Below are positions 8,504 through 17,362 of a stretch of DNA of 56,333 bases, piece by piece. The first letter of the stretch is position 1. The number at the start of each line of letters is the position of its first letter. The notes under the pieces are model-generated. The model was not told where the DNA came from and made no database searches. It saw only the letters and a program-made list of their open reading frames with translations. Made by a program: the position numbers and the translations under genes. This stretch comes from Betaproteobacteria bacterium SG8_41 (GTDB lineage: Bacteria; Pseudomonadota; Gammaproteobacteria; Burkholderiales; SG8-41): NCBI GenBank assembly GCA_001303585.1, contig LJTT01000027.1, positions 1 to 56,333 on the forward strand, given 5' to 3'.

Positions 8504-9106
8504 GTGAAAGCCAAGAGACACATTCCCTTCCGCTTCCAGCTGTCAGAGTACGACTGCGTGCCGACCACCATCAGCAACGCCATCGCGTATCTGTACGAGC
8601 GCCACGAGGTGCCGCCCGAGGTGCTGCAGCGCATCTACCTGTACACGCTCGACGGTGTCGGGCGGCGGGGGACGGCCGGCCGCGGCAGCTCCGATGAGAG
8701 CGTGCGCCTGCTCTCCGAGTGGCTTCGGCAATTCACGACCAAGACGTTTCGGCTCGGCACCGAGTTCCTCACCGGCCGTGAGGTCAACCTGGGCCGCGGC
8801 AATCGCATCGTCGAATGCCTCAACGACGGCGGCGTCGCGCTGTGCAACATCACTTATGACCGGGGCGACTGGCATTACCTGCTTGCGCTGCGCGCGGATG
8901 ACGAGCGGCTCTATTTTTTCGATCCGTACTGGCGGCACGCGATTCGTGTGCGCGGCGGGCATATCAGGAGCATCCGGCCTCCTGCGGAAGACGGCGCCAA
9001 TCTTGCGATCGAACGCGATTGGCTCGATACCGCGAGCAATCGCCGGCGCTTCTGTTTCGGCTCGTGGCGGAATCGAGATTGCCTCCTGTTATGGCGCCGC
9101 CGCTAA
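8504..9106 (+). CDS. C39-like cysteine peptidase fold protein
   Basis: A 200-residue protein starting at GTG 8504, 51 bp after the MmgE/PrpD gene. The order of motifs fits the papain-like C39 fold: FRFQLSEYDCVPTTISNAIAYL with the presumed nucleophile Cys near residue 19, then GDWHYLLALRA with the His near 123, then LYFFDPY with the Asp near 136. No signal peptide, membrane segment or ABC domain is present, so it is not a bacteriocin exporter. It is a small stand-alone C39-like protein whose substrate is unknown. It could be a processing peptidase or a non-peptidase member of the fold. Confidence 0.7.
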   Translation: MKAKRHIPFRFQLSEYDCVPTTISNAIAYLYERHEVPPEVLQRIYLYTLDGVGRRGTAGRGSSDESVRLLSEWLRQFTTKTFRLGTEFLTGREVNLGRGNRIVECLNDGGVALCNITYDRGDWHYLLALRADDERLYFFDPYWRHAIRVRGGHIRSIRPPAEDGANLAIERDWLDTASNRRRFCFGSWRNRDCLLLWRRR

Positions 9107-9124
9107 GCGCTGTTTCGTGAAAAG

Positions 9125-9166
9125 CGAAACCTTAAACCTGAAACCTTAAACTTGAAACCTGAAACG
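9125..9166. repeat. Short heptamer array
   Basis: Six degenerate 7-bp units (CGAAACC, TTAAACC, TGAAACC, TTAAACT, TGAAACC, TGAAACG) end directly before the ribosome site GGAGAGGGG of the next gene. Confidence 0.75.
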
Positions 9167-9174
9167 GAGAGGGG

Positions 9175-10047
9175 ATGACTCATACAGAACAGCGCAAGCG
9201 GCTGCGTGCCGTGTTTGCCGGAACGAAATGCGTGTCGCCAGCGAGCGTGTACGATCCGCTTTCGGCGCGCGTGGCGGAGGCGGTGGGCTACGAGATTGGG
9301 ATGCTCGCGGGCTCGGTGGCGTCGAATACGACGCTCGCGGCGCCGGACCTCATCGTGCTGACGCTCAGCGAGTTCGCCGAGCAGGTACGGCGCATCATGC
9401 GCGCAAGTCGGCTCTCTTTGATCGTCGATGCCGACCACGGTTATGGCAACGCGCTGAATGTCATGCGCACTGTCGAGGAGCTCGAGCACTCGGGCGTATC
9501 CGGCATGAGCATCGAGGATACGGCCTTGCCGACGCGGTTTGGCCAGCCCGAGGGCACGGACGAATTGATCTCGCTCGACGAGATGGTGGGCAAGCTCAAG
9601 GCGGCCGTCGCGGCCCGCCGCGATCCGGAGACGGTCATACTGGGGCGGACAGCGGCATTGAAGGTTGAGGGAACCGAAGGCACCATAAAGCGGGCGAAAG
9701 CGTTCGCTGCATGCGGCGTCGATGCGATCTTCGTCATCGGCGTCGAATCGGTGGACCAGGTTAGGGCGGTGCACGAGGCCGCCAAGCTTCCTGTCATGGT
9801 TGGATCGGCCCCGGCTTCGATCAAGCGCGAGGATTTCGCCGCCGCAGGCGCGCGCGTTCTTTTGCAGGGCCATCAGCCAGTGGCTGCGGCAGTGAAGGCG
9901 CTGCGGGAAACCTACGCCCATCTTTTCAGCGGCGGCGCGCCCGCCGAGCTCAAGGACAAGGTTGCATCGTCCAGGGAGATGGATGAGCTCGTAAACGGCG
10001 CCGTTTACAAGCAGTGGCAGCGCGACTACCTTCGAACCGGGAAGTGA
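9175..10047 (+). CDS. Isocitrate lyase / PEP mutase superfamily protein (oxaloacetate decarboxylase-like)
   Basis: A 290-residue TIM-barrel enzyme. The barrel begins CVSPASVYDPLSARVAEAVG. The metal/phosphate region reads LIVDADHGYGNALNVMRTVEELE (about 83-105), followed by GMSIEDTALPTRFG and ILGRTAALKVEG. The loop Cys of isocitrate and methylisocitrate lyases (KKCGH) is absent here (PTRFGQPEG), which fits the oxaloacetate-decarboxylase type (PA4872-like) rather than a lyase. Start ATG has a strong SD immediately after a repeat array. The stop codon TGA is the first part of the next repeat array. Likely function: decarboxylation of a 2-oxo-dicarboxylate. Confidence 0.88.
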   Translation: MTHTEQRKRLRAVFAGTKCVSPASVYDPLSARVAEAVGYEIGMLAGSVASNTTLAAPDLIVLTLSEFAEQVRRIMRASRLSLIVDADHGYGNALNVMRTVEELEHSGVSGMSIEDTALPTRFGQPEGTDELISLDEMVGKLKAAVAARRDPETVILGRTAALKVEGTEGTIKRAKAFAACGVDAIFVIGVESVDQVRAVHEAAKLPVMVGSAPASIKREDFAAAGARVLLQGHQPVAAAVKALRETYAHLFSGGAPAELKDKVASSREMDELVNGAVYKQWQRDYLRTGK

Positions 10048-10049
10048 GT

Positions 10050-10086
10050 CGTGAAACGTAAAACGTGAGACGTGAAACGTAACACG
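10050..10086. repeat. Heptamer array starting at the stop codon
   Basis: Units CGTGAAA, CGTAAAA, CGTGAGA, CGTGAAA and CGTAACA run in tandem with a 7-bp period between the convergent ICL-family and enolase-superfamily genes. The arrangement begins at the TGA of the upstream gene. Confidence 0.75.
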
Positions 10087-10123
10087 AGGACCAAATACTG
10101 GTCACTGGTCACGCGTTTCAGCA

Positions 10124-11266
10124 TCAGGCAGCATGGCGCTTGATGAAATCCCAGTCGATCTCGATACCGAAGCCGGGTGTCTCATCCAGGTGGACATAGC
10201 CGTCCCTGAGCTGTGCGCGGCGCTTGTACATCCCTGACCAGAGCGGGTCGGGGACGCCGTTCGACTCCACTCCGAAGCTCGCGCCCGGGAAGGCTGCGCA
10301 AAGATGCGCGTGCAGCTCCGGCACCTGGTGCGGCGAGATTCTCACGCCGTGTTGCTCTGCCAGCGCCGCGATGCGGAGCGACTCGGTGAAGCCAGCATGG
10401 CGCGTGGAGTCGAATTGGACATAGCGCACGCCGCCGCTGACGATGAAGTCGCGCACGGTGAAGCGATGAAGGTCACGCTCACAGTGAGCGAGCGGAATCG
10501 AGGTGGCCGCGGCGAGACACCGGAAGTCCGCCGGTTGAAAGTACCAGCGCAACGGCTCCTCGAACCAGAACGGTTCATAACGCTCGACCGCGCGCGAAAA
10601 CGCAATGGCGGTTTCGAGATCATAGGCAGCAGTGCAGTCGAGCAGAAGCAGGGTGTCGCGGCCGATCGCTTCTCGCGCGAGGCGGGCACGCTCGATGTCC
10701 TCGGCGAGCGTTCCACCCCCGTCCTTGATCTTGACGGCGCGGTAGCCTTTCGCCACGAACGAGGCGACTTCTTCCGCCATGCCGTCGGGCTCGCCGTCAT
10801 CGCGGTAGTAACCGCCGGTGGCGTAGGCCGGCACAGGGCGATTTTCCCCGCCCAGCAAACGGAACACGGGCAAGCCGGCCACCTTGCCCTTGATGTCCCA
10901 CAGCGCGAGATCGATGCCCCCGATCGCAGCTGTAATCTGCGGGCGAGCCGCGCGCGGCAATGGCGACGGCAGGCCATCCTGCGCAAGAAATCCTCCCGGC
11001 CGCGGGCAGGTAAGCGCAAAGAGCTTCTCCCAGACCGCGATATGCTCGAGCGGGTTCATGCCGATCACGATCTCGCCGAGACGCGCCACCCACTCGCAGA
11101 TTTCCTTCAATGGCGCACCGTGTATCTGGCCGACGCCGGTGACGCCCGCGTCGGTAACGACTTCCACAAGGACAACGCTGACGCCGCGCATGGGCTCGTG
11201 CGCGGTGACGCGCGGAACCTTGTAAGGGATTGCGGCGGCGTGGCTGCGTATCGAGGCGATTCTCAT
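10124..11266 (-). CDS. Mandelate racemase / muconate lactonizing enzyme family protein
   Basis: A 380-residue enolase-superfamily enzyme: N-terminal capping domain (about 1-125) and a C-terminal beta-alpha barrel. Active-site positions are visible: the KxK motif in YRAVKIKDGGG (about 176), metal ligands Asp in LLLLDCTAAYD (about 205), Glu in WFEEPLRW (about 235) and Glu in LAHCERDLHR (about 261), and a late His in RISPHQVPELHAH. These enzymes abstract a proton alpha to a carboxylate, so an acid-sugar dehydratase or racemase role is likely. It is four bases downstream of the SMP-30 gene on the same strand, an operon that would join lactone hydrolysis to sugar-acid metabolism. Confidence 0.92.
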   Translation of the reverse strand: MRIASIRSHAAAIPYKVPRVTAHEPMRGVSVVLVEVVTDAGVTGVGQIHGAPLKEICEWVARLGEIVIGMNPLEHIAVWEKLFALTCPRPGGFLAQDGLPSPLPRAARPQITAAIGGIDLALWDIKGKVAGLPVFRLLGGENRPVPAYATGGYYRDDGEPDGMAEEVASFVAKGYRAVKIKDGGGTLAEDIERARLAREAIGRDTLLLLDCTAAYDLETAIAFSRAVERYEPFWFEEPLRWYFQPADFRCLAAATSIPLAHCERDLHRFTVRDFIVSGGVRYVQFDSTRHAGFTESLRIAALAEQHGVRISPHQVPELHAHLCAAFPGASFGVESNGVPDPLWSGMYKRRAQLRDGYVHLDETPGFGIEIDWDFIKRHAA

Positions 11267-11270
11267 GCGC

Positions 11271-12221
11271 TCACCGGTGTGAGTAGAGCGGGTGACCTGC
11301 GATCGGCAGCACGGCTCTCAGGATGCTGCCGCTTTCCGATTCTGTGATGAAGAGCGTCTTGAAATCCGGCCCACCGAAGGCGCAATTGGTCGTGCGGATG
11401 CCGCGGCACGATCTAATTCGGTAGGCCGGCTCGCCGAGCTTGCTGAACAGCCACACGGTGCCAAGGCCGGAGTGGCATACCGCCAGGCCGCCATCCGAGT
11501 CGACCGCGAGGCCGTCGGGACCGGACAGGCTGCCCGTCAGCTGGATGAAGATGCCGATCTTCGCTCCCAGCTGCATGATTCCACCTTCCGGCAGCAACGG
11601 GATGCGCCACACGTTGTTCATGCGCGTGACGTTTACGAAGAGGAGCGTCTCGGACGGGTTGAGCGCGATCCCGTTGGGTCCTGGCACCTTGTCAAGGATG
11701 AGTTCCAGCTCGCCGTCCTTTGCGCGCCACCTAAACACGCGACCGCTCGGGTCGTTCATGCTGCTATTGCCCTGGTCGGTGAAGTAGATGTCACCGTTCC
11801 GGCCGAAGACGAAATCATTGATGCCCCTGAAACCTTCGCCTGCCGCTTCCTCGACCACTGGCGTCATCTTGCCCGAGGCAGGGTCGAGCAGCAGGATGCC
11901 GTGCAGCCGGTCGGCGACAAAAATGCGGCCGTCCTGGTGGATCTTCAGGCTGTTGGGTTCGCCCTCGTAGTCGGCGACGACCGTGAACTCACCGGCGGGC
12001 GAGATGCGAAAGATGCGAGCGTAGGGAATGTCGACGCAATAAAGATTTCCATCGCGGTCGAATGAGGGTCCTTCGAGATAGGAGTGGATGACCTCCGGCT
12101 TGTCGACGGGCTGGCCTTTCTTCCTGAATTCGACCCACTTCGACTTTCGGCCGCTGATGCGCAGCGACGCCGGGAGTTCGGTGAAAACGTCGGTTTCGAT
12201 GATGGGTGGCGCAGCGAACAT
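11271..12221 (-). CDS. SMP-30/gluconolactonase/LRE family protein
   Basis: A 316-residue six-bladed beta-propeller of the SMP-30/gluconolactonase family. Recognisable parts are EGPSFDRDGNLYCVDIPYARIFRISP, GINDFVFGRNGDIYFTDQGNSS, VPGPNGIALNPSETLLFVN and GSLSGPDGLAVDSDGGLAV, which contain the usual metal ligands Glu, Asn and Asp. The start chosen is the ATG at 12221 (MFAAPPIIETDVFTEL) because GAGGAGA lies at good spacing; an in-frame ATG 12 codons earlier has none. It is the first gene of a two-gene operon with the enolase-superfamily enzyme. Likely a sugar-lactone hydrolase. Confidence 0.92.
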   Translation of the reverse strand: MFAAPPIIETDVFTELPASLRISGRKSKWVEFRKKGQPVDKPEVIHSYLEGPSFDRDGNLYCVDIPYARIFRISPAGEFTVVADYEGEPNSLKIHQDGRIFVADRLHGILLLDPASGKMTPVVEEAAGEGFRGINDFVFGRNGDIYFTDQGNSSMNDPSGRVFRWRAKDGELELILDKVPGPNGIALNPSETLLFVNVTRMNNVWRIPLLPEGGIMQLGAKIGIFIQLTGSLSGPDGLAVDSDGGLAVCHSGLGTVWLFSKLGEPAYRIRSCRGIRTTNCAFGGPDFKTLFITESESGSILRAVLPIAGHPLYSHR

Positions 12222-12565
12222 CCATTCTTCTCCTCGATTTGATAGAGACCTGCGCACAGCGATTCCCGGCCGGCGCGCAGATCAGTGAAAGGCCGTCACG
12301 CGATTCTATTCCAAGAGTCCCTGTGTCGGCGCCGGTGGCTCCGGGGATGGCAGCGCATTGTTCGACCAGAGTGCGAGGTTGTCACAATATAGACTTTCGC
12401 GCTGTTCGCGCCCAGAAGCGGCGCCTATAATCAGCCGCGGCAGCTGCGAGCTTTTGCACGGCGTCGTTTTCCGCACATGGCTTTCCGCTTTCTGCAGGTG
12501 GAACGCCGCGCGCGTCGCTTGAACCGCTTGAGCCGTCATTCGTTAGCAGTCAATTGCCCCGACCG
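12222..12565. promoter_or_regulatory. Divergent intergenic region with TATAAT box
   Basis: About 340 bp separate the lactonase operon and the acyl-CoA ligase gene. A perfect TATAAT on the plus strand at 12426-12431 is a candidate -10 for the ligase; its -35 is poor. No open frame here has convincing coding character. Confidence 0.3.
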
Positions 12566-14167
12566 ATGAAGAAACCGCTCGAAGTTCTCGCACTCTATCC
12601 GCGGCACGACTACACGCTGGCCGGTGCCTTCGCGAGCCGCGCGCAGCGTGCGCCAGAGCGGCCATTTCTGCTGTTCGGCGGCAAGACGTGGAGCTGGCGA
12701 GAGTTCCAGCAGGCCGTGGACCGCGCCGCGCGGCTGCTGCTGGCGCGCGGCATCCGCAAGGGCGACCGCTTTGGCGTGATGGCGAGAAACTGCGACGGCC
12801 ACGTCCTGTTGCTGTTCGCGCTCGCGCGCATCGGCGCGATCATGGTGCCGGTGAATCCCGAATTTGGCGTCGACGAAGCGCGCTACGTGCTGCACCATGC
12901 CGAGGTGAGCGCCGTGGCGGCGGGCAGCGACACCCTAGATATTGCGCGCAAGGCGTGCGAAGGGCTTGCGGTGGCGCCCTGGATCATCCTCCTCGATGCC
13001 GGCCGCGACGACGTGCCGCTGCTGCAGGACCTGATCGCGCGCGCGCCGGAGGCTGTGCTTCCCCGGGACGTCTCGCCGGACGAAACCTGCCTGATCGTCT
13101 ACACCTCCGGCACGACCGGTTTCCCGAAAGGCGCGATGCACAGCCAGAGAAGCTTTGTGACCGGCGGCGAGGCATTCGTCCAGCGCGTCTACCTCCAGGA
13201 CGACGAGCGGGTGATGATCGTGTTGCCGCTCTTTCACATCAATGCGCTCTTCTACTCCGTTGCGGGAACGCTGGCGGCGGGCGCAAGCATGGTCATCGTG
13301 CCCAAGTTTTCAGCGACGACGTTCTGGCAGACCGCTGTCGACAGCGGCGCAACCGAAGTCAATATCATCGAGGCGATTGGCACGATCCTCAAGAACCGGC
13401 CGCGTTCCGAGTTCCGGCCGGAGCACCGCATCCGCAAGGTCTACGGGGTGCGGCAGGCTGTCGCACAGACCTTTCGCGAGGAGTTCGGCATTCCCCATCT
13501 CATCGGGGGCTATGGCATGACGGAGATCCCGGGTGTGACCTGTAATCCCTTCGAGGGACCGGCCAAGCCGGGCAGCATGGGACCGATCGGCCGCCACCCC
13601 GATCCGCAGCGGCCATGGGCGCAATGCCGGGTCGTGAACGACGAGGGGCGCGATGTGCCGAACGGCGAAGTGGGCGAGCTGCTGGTGAAGACGCCGATCG
13701 TCATGCAGGGTTATTTCCACGACCCCGAGCAGACGCGGGCGGCGTTCGTCGACGGCTGGTTCCAAACCGGTGATCTCGTGCGGCGTGACGCCGACGGCTA
13801 CTTCTTTTTCGTTGCGCGCAAGAAGGACATCATCCGGCGCCGCGGCGAGAACATTGCAGGCGCTGAGCTCGACCGCGTGATCGGCGAGCACCCGGGCGTG
13901 CACGAAGCGGCGGCAATTCCCGTTGCCGCCGAGCTCGGGGAGGACGAGATCCTGGTTGCCGTGGTGAGAAAGCCCGGCTACGATGTAACCGCCGATGAGG
14001 TCGCGCAGTGGTGCCGTGAGCGACTCGCGCCGATGAAGGTGCCGCGGTACGTCGCGTTCGTTGAAGCGCTTCCGCACACACCCACCCACAAGGTCGCGAA
14101 GATGACCCTCAGGGCGGATCCAACGCTCAGGGAACGGGCGACCGATCTCGCAAAGGCCAGCCCGTAA
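12566..14167 (+). CDS. AMP-dependent acyl-CoA synthetase/ligase
   Basis: A 533-residue class I adenylate-forming ligase that activates a carboxylic acid as acyl-AMP and transfers it to CoA. The phosphate loop is YTSGTTGFPKGAMHSQ (about 175), followed by GGYGMTEIPG (about 315, A5 motif), GWFQTGDLVRRDADGYFFF (about 395, A7) and KDIIRRRGENIAGAELDRV (A8 hinge). The C-terminal catalytic Lys lies in HTPTHKVAKMTL. Overall layout resembles the CaiC-like, crotonobetaine/carnitine-CoA-ligase type. ATG 12566 is chosen over TTG 12554. A Bug receptor gene begins 55 bp downstream, which suggests uptake and activation of one acid. Confidence 0.92.
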   Translation: MKKPLEVLALYPRHDYTLAGAFASRAQRAPERPFLLFGGKTWSWREFQQAVDRAARLLLARGIRKGDRFGVMARNCDGHVLLLFALARIGAIMVPVNPEFGVDEARYVLHHAEVSAVAAGSDTLDIARKACEGLAVAPWIILLDAGRDDVPLLQDLIARAPEAVLPRDVSPDETCLIVYTSGTTGFPKGAMHSQRSFVTGGEAFVQRVYLQDDERVMIVLPLFHINALFYSVAGTLAAGASMVIVPKFSATTFWQTAVDSGATEVNIIEAIGTILKNRPRSEFRPEHRIRKVYGVRQAVAQTFREEFGIPHLIGGYGMTEIPGVTCNPFEGPAKPGSMGPIGRHPDPQRPWAQCRVVNDEGRDVPNGEVGELLVKTPIVMQGYFHDPEQTRAAFVDGWFQTGDLVRRDADGYFFFVARKKDIIRRRGENIAGAELDRVIGEHPGVHEAAAIPVAAELGEDEILVAVVRKPGYDVTADEVAQWCRERLAPMKVPRYVAFVEALPHTPTHKVAKMTLRADPTLRERATDLAKASP

Positions 14168-14222
14168 CAGTCGGGCCGTGACGGCTAATAAAGTAGCTAG
14201 ACCTGATACGAGGAGGAAGACG

Positions 14223-15200
14223 ATGAAAGCAGCCATTCTGGGTTTTTTGGGCGCAGTGCTTGCGACCACGGTAGCGCCCCTGTGGGCGCAGGGCGCGGGT
14301 GATTTTCCTAGCAAGCCGATCCGTCTCGTGATTCCCTATCCGCCGGGCGGCGGCATGGACACGATCGGGCGACCGTTTGCGCGGCAACTCTCCGAGAACA
14401 TCGGCCAGCAGGTGGTGGTCGACAATCGTGGCGGCGCGAACGGAACGATCGGCATGGAGATCGTCGCGCGCGCAAGTCCTGACGGCTATACGATCGGGTT
14501 TGCGCTGAGCGCCCAGCTTGCCATCAACCCCGGTCTCTACAAGAAGCTGGCGTACGATCCGGTAAAGGATTTTGAGCCGCTCACGCTGTTTGCCGACGGG
14601 TGCTACCTGCTCGTGGTGAATCCCGCGGTGCCGGCGAAGTCGGTGAAGGAACTGATCGCGCTCGCGCGCGCGAAGCCGAACGGGCTCATAATGGCCTCGT
14701 CCGGCAATGGCAGCGGTGGGCATCTCTCGGCCGCATTGCTCATGAGCATGACCGGGACCAAACTGCTGCACGTACCGTACAAAGGCGGTGGCCCGGCGCT
14801 GGTCGCGGTGCTGTCGGGGGAAGCGCAAACGCTGTTCGCGACCTATGCGGCATCCAAAGGGCACATTGCTGCCGGCCGGCTGCGGGCGCTGGGGGTCTCG
14901 ACAGCCAAACGGCCCGCGGCGATCTCCGATATCCCGACGATCGCGGAGGCAGGCGTGTCGGGTTACGAGTCAAGCCCGTGGTACGCGTACGTGGCGCCAG
15001 CGGGAACACCGCGCGCGCTTGTCACACGGTTGAACCGCGAAATCGTGCGCGCGCTGAACCATCCCGAGTACCGGAAGTTCCTGCTGGGCAGCGCGATCGA
15101 ACCCATTGGGAGCTCGCCGGAGAGGCTCCGGGCGTATATCAAGACCGAGATGGTGAAATGGGCCGGCGTCATCAAGTCGGCCGGCGCCAGGATCGATTGA
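14223..15200 (+). CDS. Bug/TctC-family substrate-binding protein
   Basis: A 325-residue periplasmic receptor. The start at ATG 14223 is fixed by AGGAGG at 14211-14216 and gives a clean signal peptide (ILGFLGAVLATTVAPLWAQG). Bug signatures are FPSKPIRLVIPYPPGGGMD, QVVVDNRGGANGTIGMEIV and PYKGGGPALVAVLSGE. The PPGGGMD loop differs from the GTGGGTD of the first two paralogues, which suggests a different ligand. It is located just after the acyl-CoA ligase and before a CMD-family gene, all on the plus strand with short gaps. Confidence 0.95.
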   Translation: MKAAILGFLGAVLATTVAPLWAQGAGDFPSKPIRLVIPYPPGGGMDTIGRPFARQLSENIGQQVVVDNRGGANGTIGMEIVARASPDGYTIGFALSAQLAINPGLYKKLAYDPVKDFEPLTLFADGCYLLVVNPAVPAKSVKELIALARAKPNGLIMASSGNGSGGHLSAALLMSMTGTKLLHVPYKGGGPALVAVLSGEAQTLFATYAASKGHIAAGRLRALGVSTAKRPAAISDIPTIAEAGVSGYESSPWYAYVAPAGTPRALVTRLNREIVRALNHPEYRKFLLGSAIEPIGSSPERLRAYIKTEMVKWAGVIKSAGARID

Positions 15201-15268
15201 GCCCGGGAGGGATGGCCGCGAGGCTCGAGCTGCAATGAAGCGACTCGGCGGAATCTGAAGGAGAAACG

Positions 15269-15706
15269 ATGCGCCCCGCATTCACGAAAGACCCGTTGTT
15301 CAAGAAAGGACTCAGGATCCGCAAGGCGCTGCTCGGCGCGCAATATATCGAGAGCCGGCTCGACCAGGCTGACGAGTACACGTGGCCGTTCGAAGAGCTG
15401 GCGACCAAGACCGCATGGGGCATGATCTGGGGGCGTCCCGGCCTGCCGCGCAAGGTTCGCAGCTTCCTCAACCTCGCGGCGATGACCGCGATGAACATGC
15501 GGCACGAGCTCAAGATCCACATCCGGGCCGCGCTGCGCAACGGCCTGACGCGCAAGGAAATTGCCGAGGCGCTTCTTCATTGCACGATCTATTGCGGTTA
15601 TCCCAAGGGAGTCGACGCGCTGCGCATCATGAAGGAGGTGTACGACGAGCTCGACGCGCCGAAAAGATCGAGGGCGTCCGGCACGGGGAAATCACGGCGC
15701 CGTTGA
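15269..15706 (+). CDS. Carboxymuconolactone decarboxylase (CMD) family protein
   Basis: A 145-residue small all-helical protein of the CMD/AhpD fold. The signature segment is SFLNLAAMTAMNMRHELKIHI with RAALRNGLTRKEIAEALLHC following, then TIYCGYPKGVDALRIMKEVY, very like PcaC-type 4-carboxymuconolactone decarboxylases. It has no peroxidase CxxC of the AhpD type. ATG 15269 is preceded by GAAGGAGAAACG. A role in protocatechuate breakdown is possible, but no other pca genes are here, so the exact reaction is open. Confidence 0.9.
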   Translation: MRPAFTKDPLFKKGLRIRKALLGAQYIESRLDQADEYTWPFEELATKTAWGMIWGRPGLPRKVRSFLNLAAMTAMNMRHELKIHIRAALRNGLTRKEIAEALLHCTIYCGYPKGVDALRIMKEVYDELDAPKRSRASGTGKSRRR

Positions 15707-15719
15707 GTTCCTGTCTGGT

Positions 15720-15992
15720 TTAGCCGCAGATGAACGCAGCACGCAGATGTACAGCACGGAACATCGAACGTTAAACCTTGAACACCGTTAGGTAGCCGCA
15801 GATGATTCGATAAATGAACCCCCGGGGCGCCGGGAACATCCAATTACGATTCACGATTCACGATTCACGATTCACGATTCACGATTCACGAAAATATCAG
15901 CATTTTTGGGGCGCAACAAAACACAAGGCGCATGGAGAAAGCATGTTGCCTTTTGGCCGGTTGCATCAGCGTTTATCTGCGTTTATCTGCGG
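15720..15992. repeat. Intergenic repeat region: decamer units and ACGATTC heptamer array
   Basis: The gap between the CMD and Gfo/Idh genes holds no gene. It contains GCAGATGAACGCAG-type 10-bp units near 15724-15747. Six and a half perfect ACGATTC heptamers lie at 15846-15890. A reverse-orientation decamer pair (GTTTATCTGC twice) lies at 15971-15990, complementary to the first set. Confidence 0.8.
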
Positions 15993-16030
15993 CTATATTG
16001 GTTTTAGCCAACTTGTAGAAGGAGCGCGTC

Positions 16031-17119
16031 ATAGCACTTGAGCGAAAAGACATCGGGCTGGCAGTCATCGGCGCGGGCCGTATTGGTACCTTGCGAGCCA
16101 GACTTGCGGCGCAGCATCCGGGCGTGCGCTTTATTGCGGTGTCCGACCGGGAACCCGAGCGCGCAAAGCAGCTGGCGGGCCAGGTGGGCGGCGAGGTGTA
16201 CTCGGGTGACAACCTGGAAGTCATCTCGCGCCCGGAGGTGAATGCGGTCATCGTTTCCACCAGCGAAGGCGAGCACATGGCGCCGGTGCTTGAAGCGATC
16301 AGGCAGGGCAAGGCGGTGCTGGTCGAGAAGCCGATCGCATTGACGCTGGCTGATGCTGACGCAATGCTCGAGGCGATCGAAAAGAGTGGCGCACGTGTCC
16401 ACGTCGGATACAGCCGGCGCTACAAAGAGCGCTACCTGATTGCCAAGGAACAGATCACGCAAGGCCGCATCGGCCGCATCACGGGCGCTGCCGCACGCGT
16501 CTACAACTCGCGCGCGCAGGCGCTTGCGATTCTCAAGCGCCACCGCGAGGCAACGCCAGTGGTCGACGCACTGACCTACTATGTGGATCTCATGAGCTGG
16601 CTGCAAGGGGGCTCGCCGCTTGCCGAGGTCTACGCGCGAGGGCAGAAAGGCATCCTCAAGGAGGCCGGCTACGACGTCGATGACGTGAGCTGGGCGGTCT
16701 TTACCTACGCCGATGGGACGGTGATCAACCTCGGCATCAGCTATGCGCTGCCGGAAAAATATCCTGCGCGCGGGCATGCGGCGCGCGTTGAAGTGCTGGG
16801 GACGGAAGGCGTGATGATTCTGGACGACGATCACACCGACCAGCTGATGTACACGGAGAAGGGGATCCCGCATGTCTACCTGCCGGACCAGCCGGTCAAC
16901 ATGGTGTTCCTGCAGAGCGGAACGCCGGGCGACTGGGCGCTCGGCGATTTCTGGGGACCGATCGCGAACGAAACGCGCGCGTGGCTTGACCATCTCTCGA
17001 TGGGCCGGCCGTGCGTGCTGGCGACGCCGCGCGAGGCGCGCGCCACACTGGAGGCGACGCTCGCGATAGAGCATTCGATGGCGGCGCGGCGGCCGGTGAC
17101 GCTGCCGCTGGCTCGTTGA
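16031..17119 (+). CDS. Gfo/Idh/MocA family NAD(P)-dependent oxidoreductase, unusual ATA start
   Basis: A 362-residue dehydrogenase: N-terminal Rossmann fold with AVIGAGRIGTLRARLA, the family motif VLVEKPIALTLADAD (about 107-121), and a C-terminal alpha/beta domain with GYSRRYKERYL and VVDALTYYVDLMSW. The Rossmann glycines require translation to begin upstream of the first ATG/GTG/TTG in frame (TTG 16091 would cut the motif). The only place with a good Shine-Dalgarno (AAGGAGCG at 16019) is an ATA codon at 16031, followed by ALERKDIGLAVIGAG. Either ATA is used as start or an ATG has mutated or been misread. Substrate probably a sugar or inositol-like polyol. It is first in a plus-strand gene series reaching 22816. 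Confidence 0.85.
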   Translation: MALERKDIGLAVIGAGRIGTLRARLAAQHPGVRFIAVSDREPERAKQLAGQVGGEVYSGDNLEVISRPEVNAVIVSTSEGEHMAPVLEAIRQGKAVLVEKPIALTLADADAMLEAIEKSGARVHVGYSRRYKERYLIAKEQITQGRIGRITGAAARVYNSRAQALAILKRHREATPVVDALTYYVDLMSWLQGGSPLAEVYARGQKGILKEAGYDVDDVSWAVFTYADGTVINLGISYALPEKYPARGHAARVEVLGTEGVMILDDDHTDQLMYTEKGIPHVYLPDQPVNMVFLQSGTPGDWALGDFWGPIANETRAWLDHLSMGRPCVLATPREARATLEATLAIEHSMAARRPVTLPLAR

Positions 17120-17127
17120 ACCCGAAC

Positions 17128-17300
17128 TTAACCGCAGAGAAAAGCAGATACACGCAGATTTCCAGCGCGTAACCCCGAACACTGAACATTGAACCCCGAA
17201 CACGCTTACGTGGCCGCCGATGAGCGCCGATAGAAGCCGATCGCGTTCGTAAATCGCAAATCGTGCTTGGTCGCAGATAAACGCAGATGATTCAATAGTT
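17128..17300. repeat. Mixed 10-bp and 7-bp repeat region
   Basis: Contains decamer-like units (AACCGCAGAGAAAAGCAGAT near 17129, CCGCCGATGAGCGCCGATAG near 17213, TCGCAGATAAACGCAGATGA near 17272) and a short heptamer set CCGAACA/CTGAACA/TTGAACC near 17174-17204. No gene is visible between the Gfo/Idh gene and 17357. Confidence 0.7.
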
Positions 17301-17362
17301 GAGCCGCAGAGAACACCTGATTGCGTTTTACGTTTCACGAGTAGTCCGCCGGGAGCATGGAT

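Noticed and set aside
6884..8521. 545-codon minus-strand open frame
   Set aside because: Antisense to the MmgE/PrpD gene, with no ribosome site or recognisable domain.
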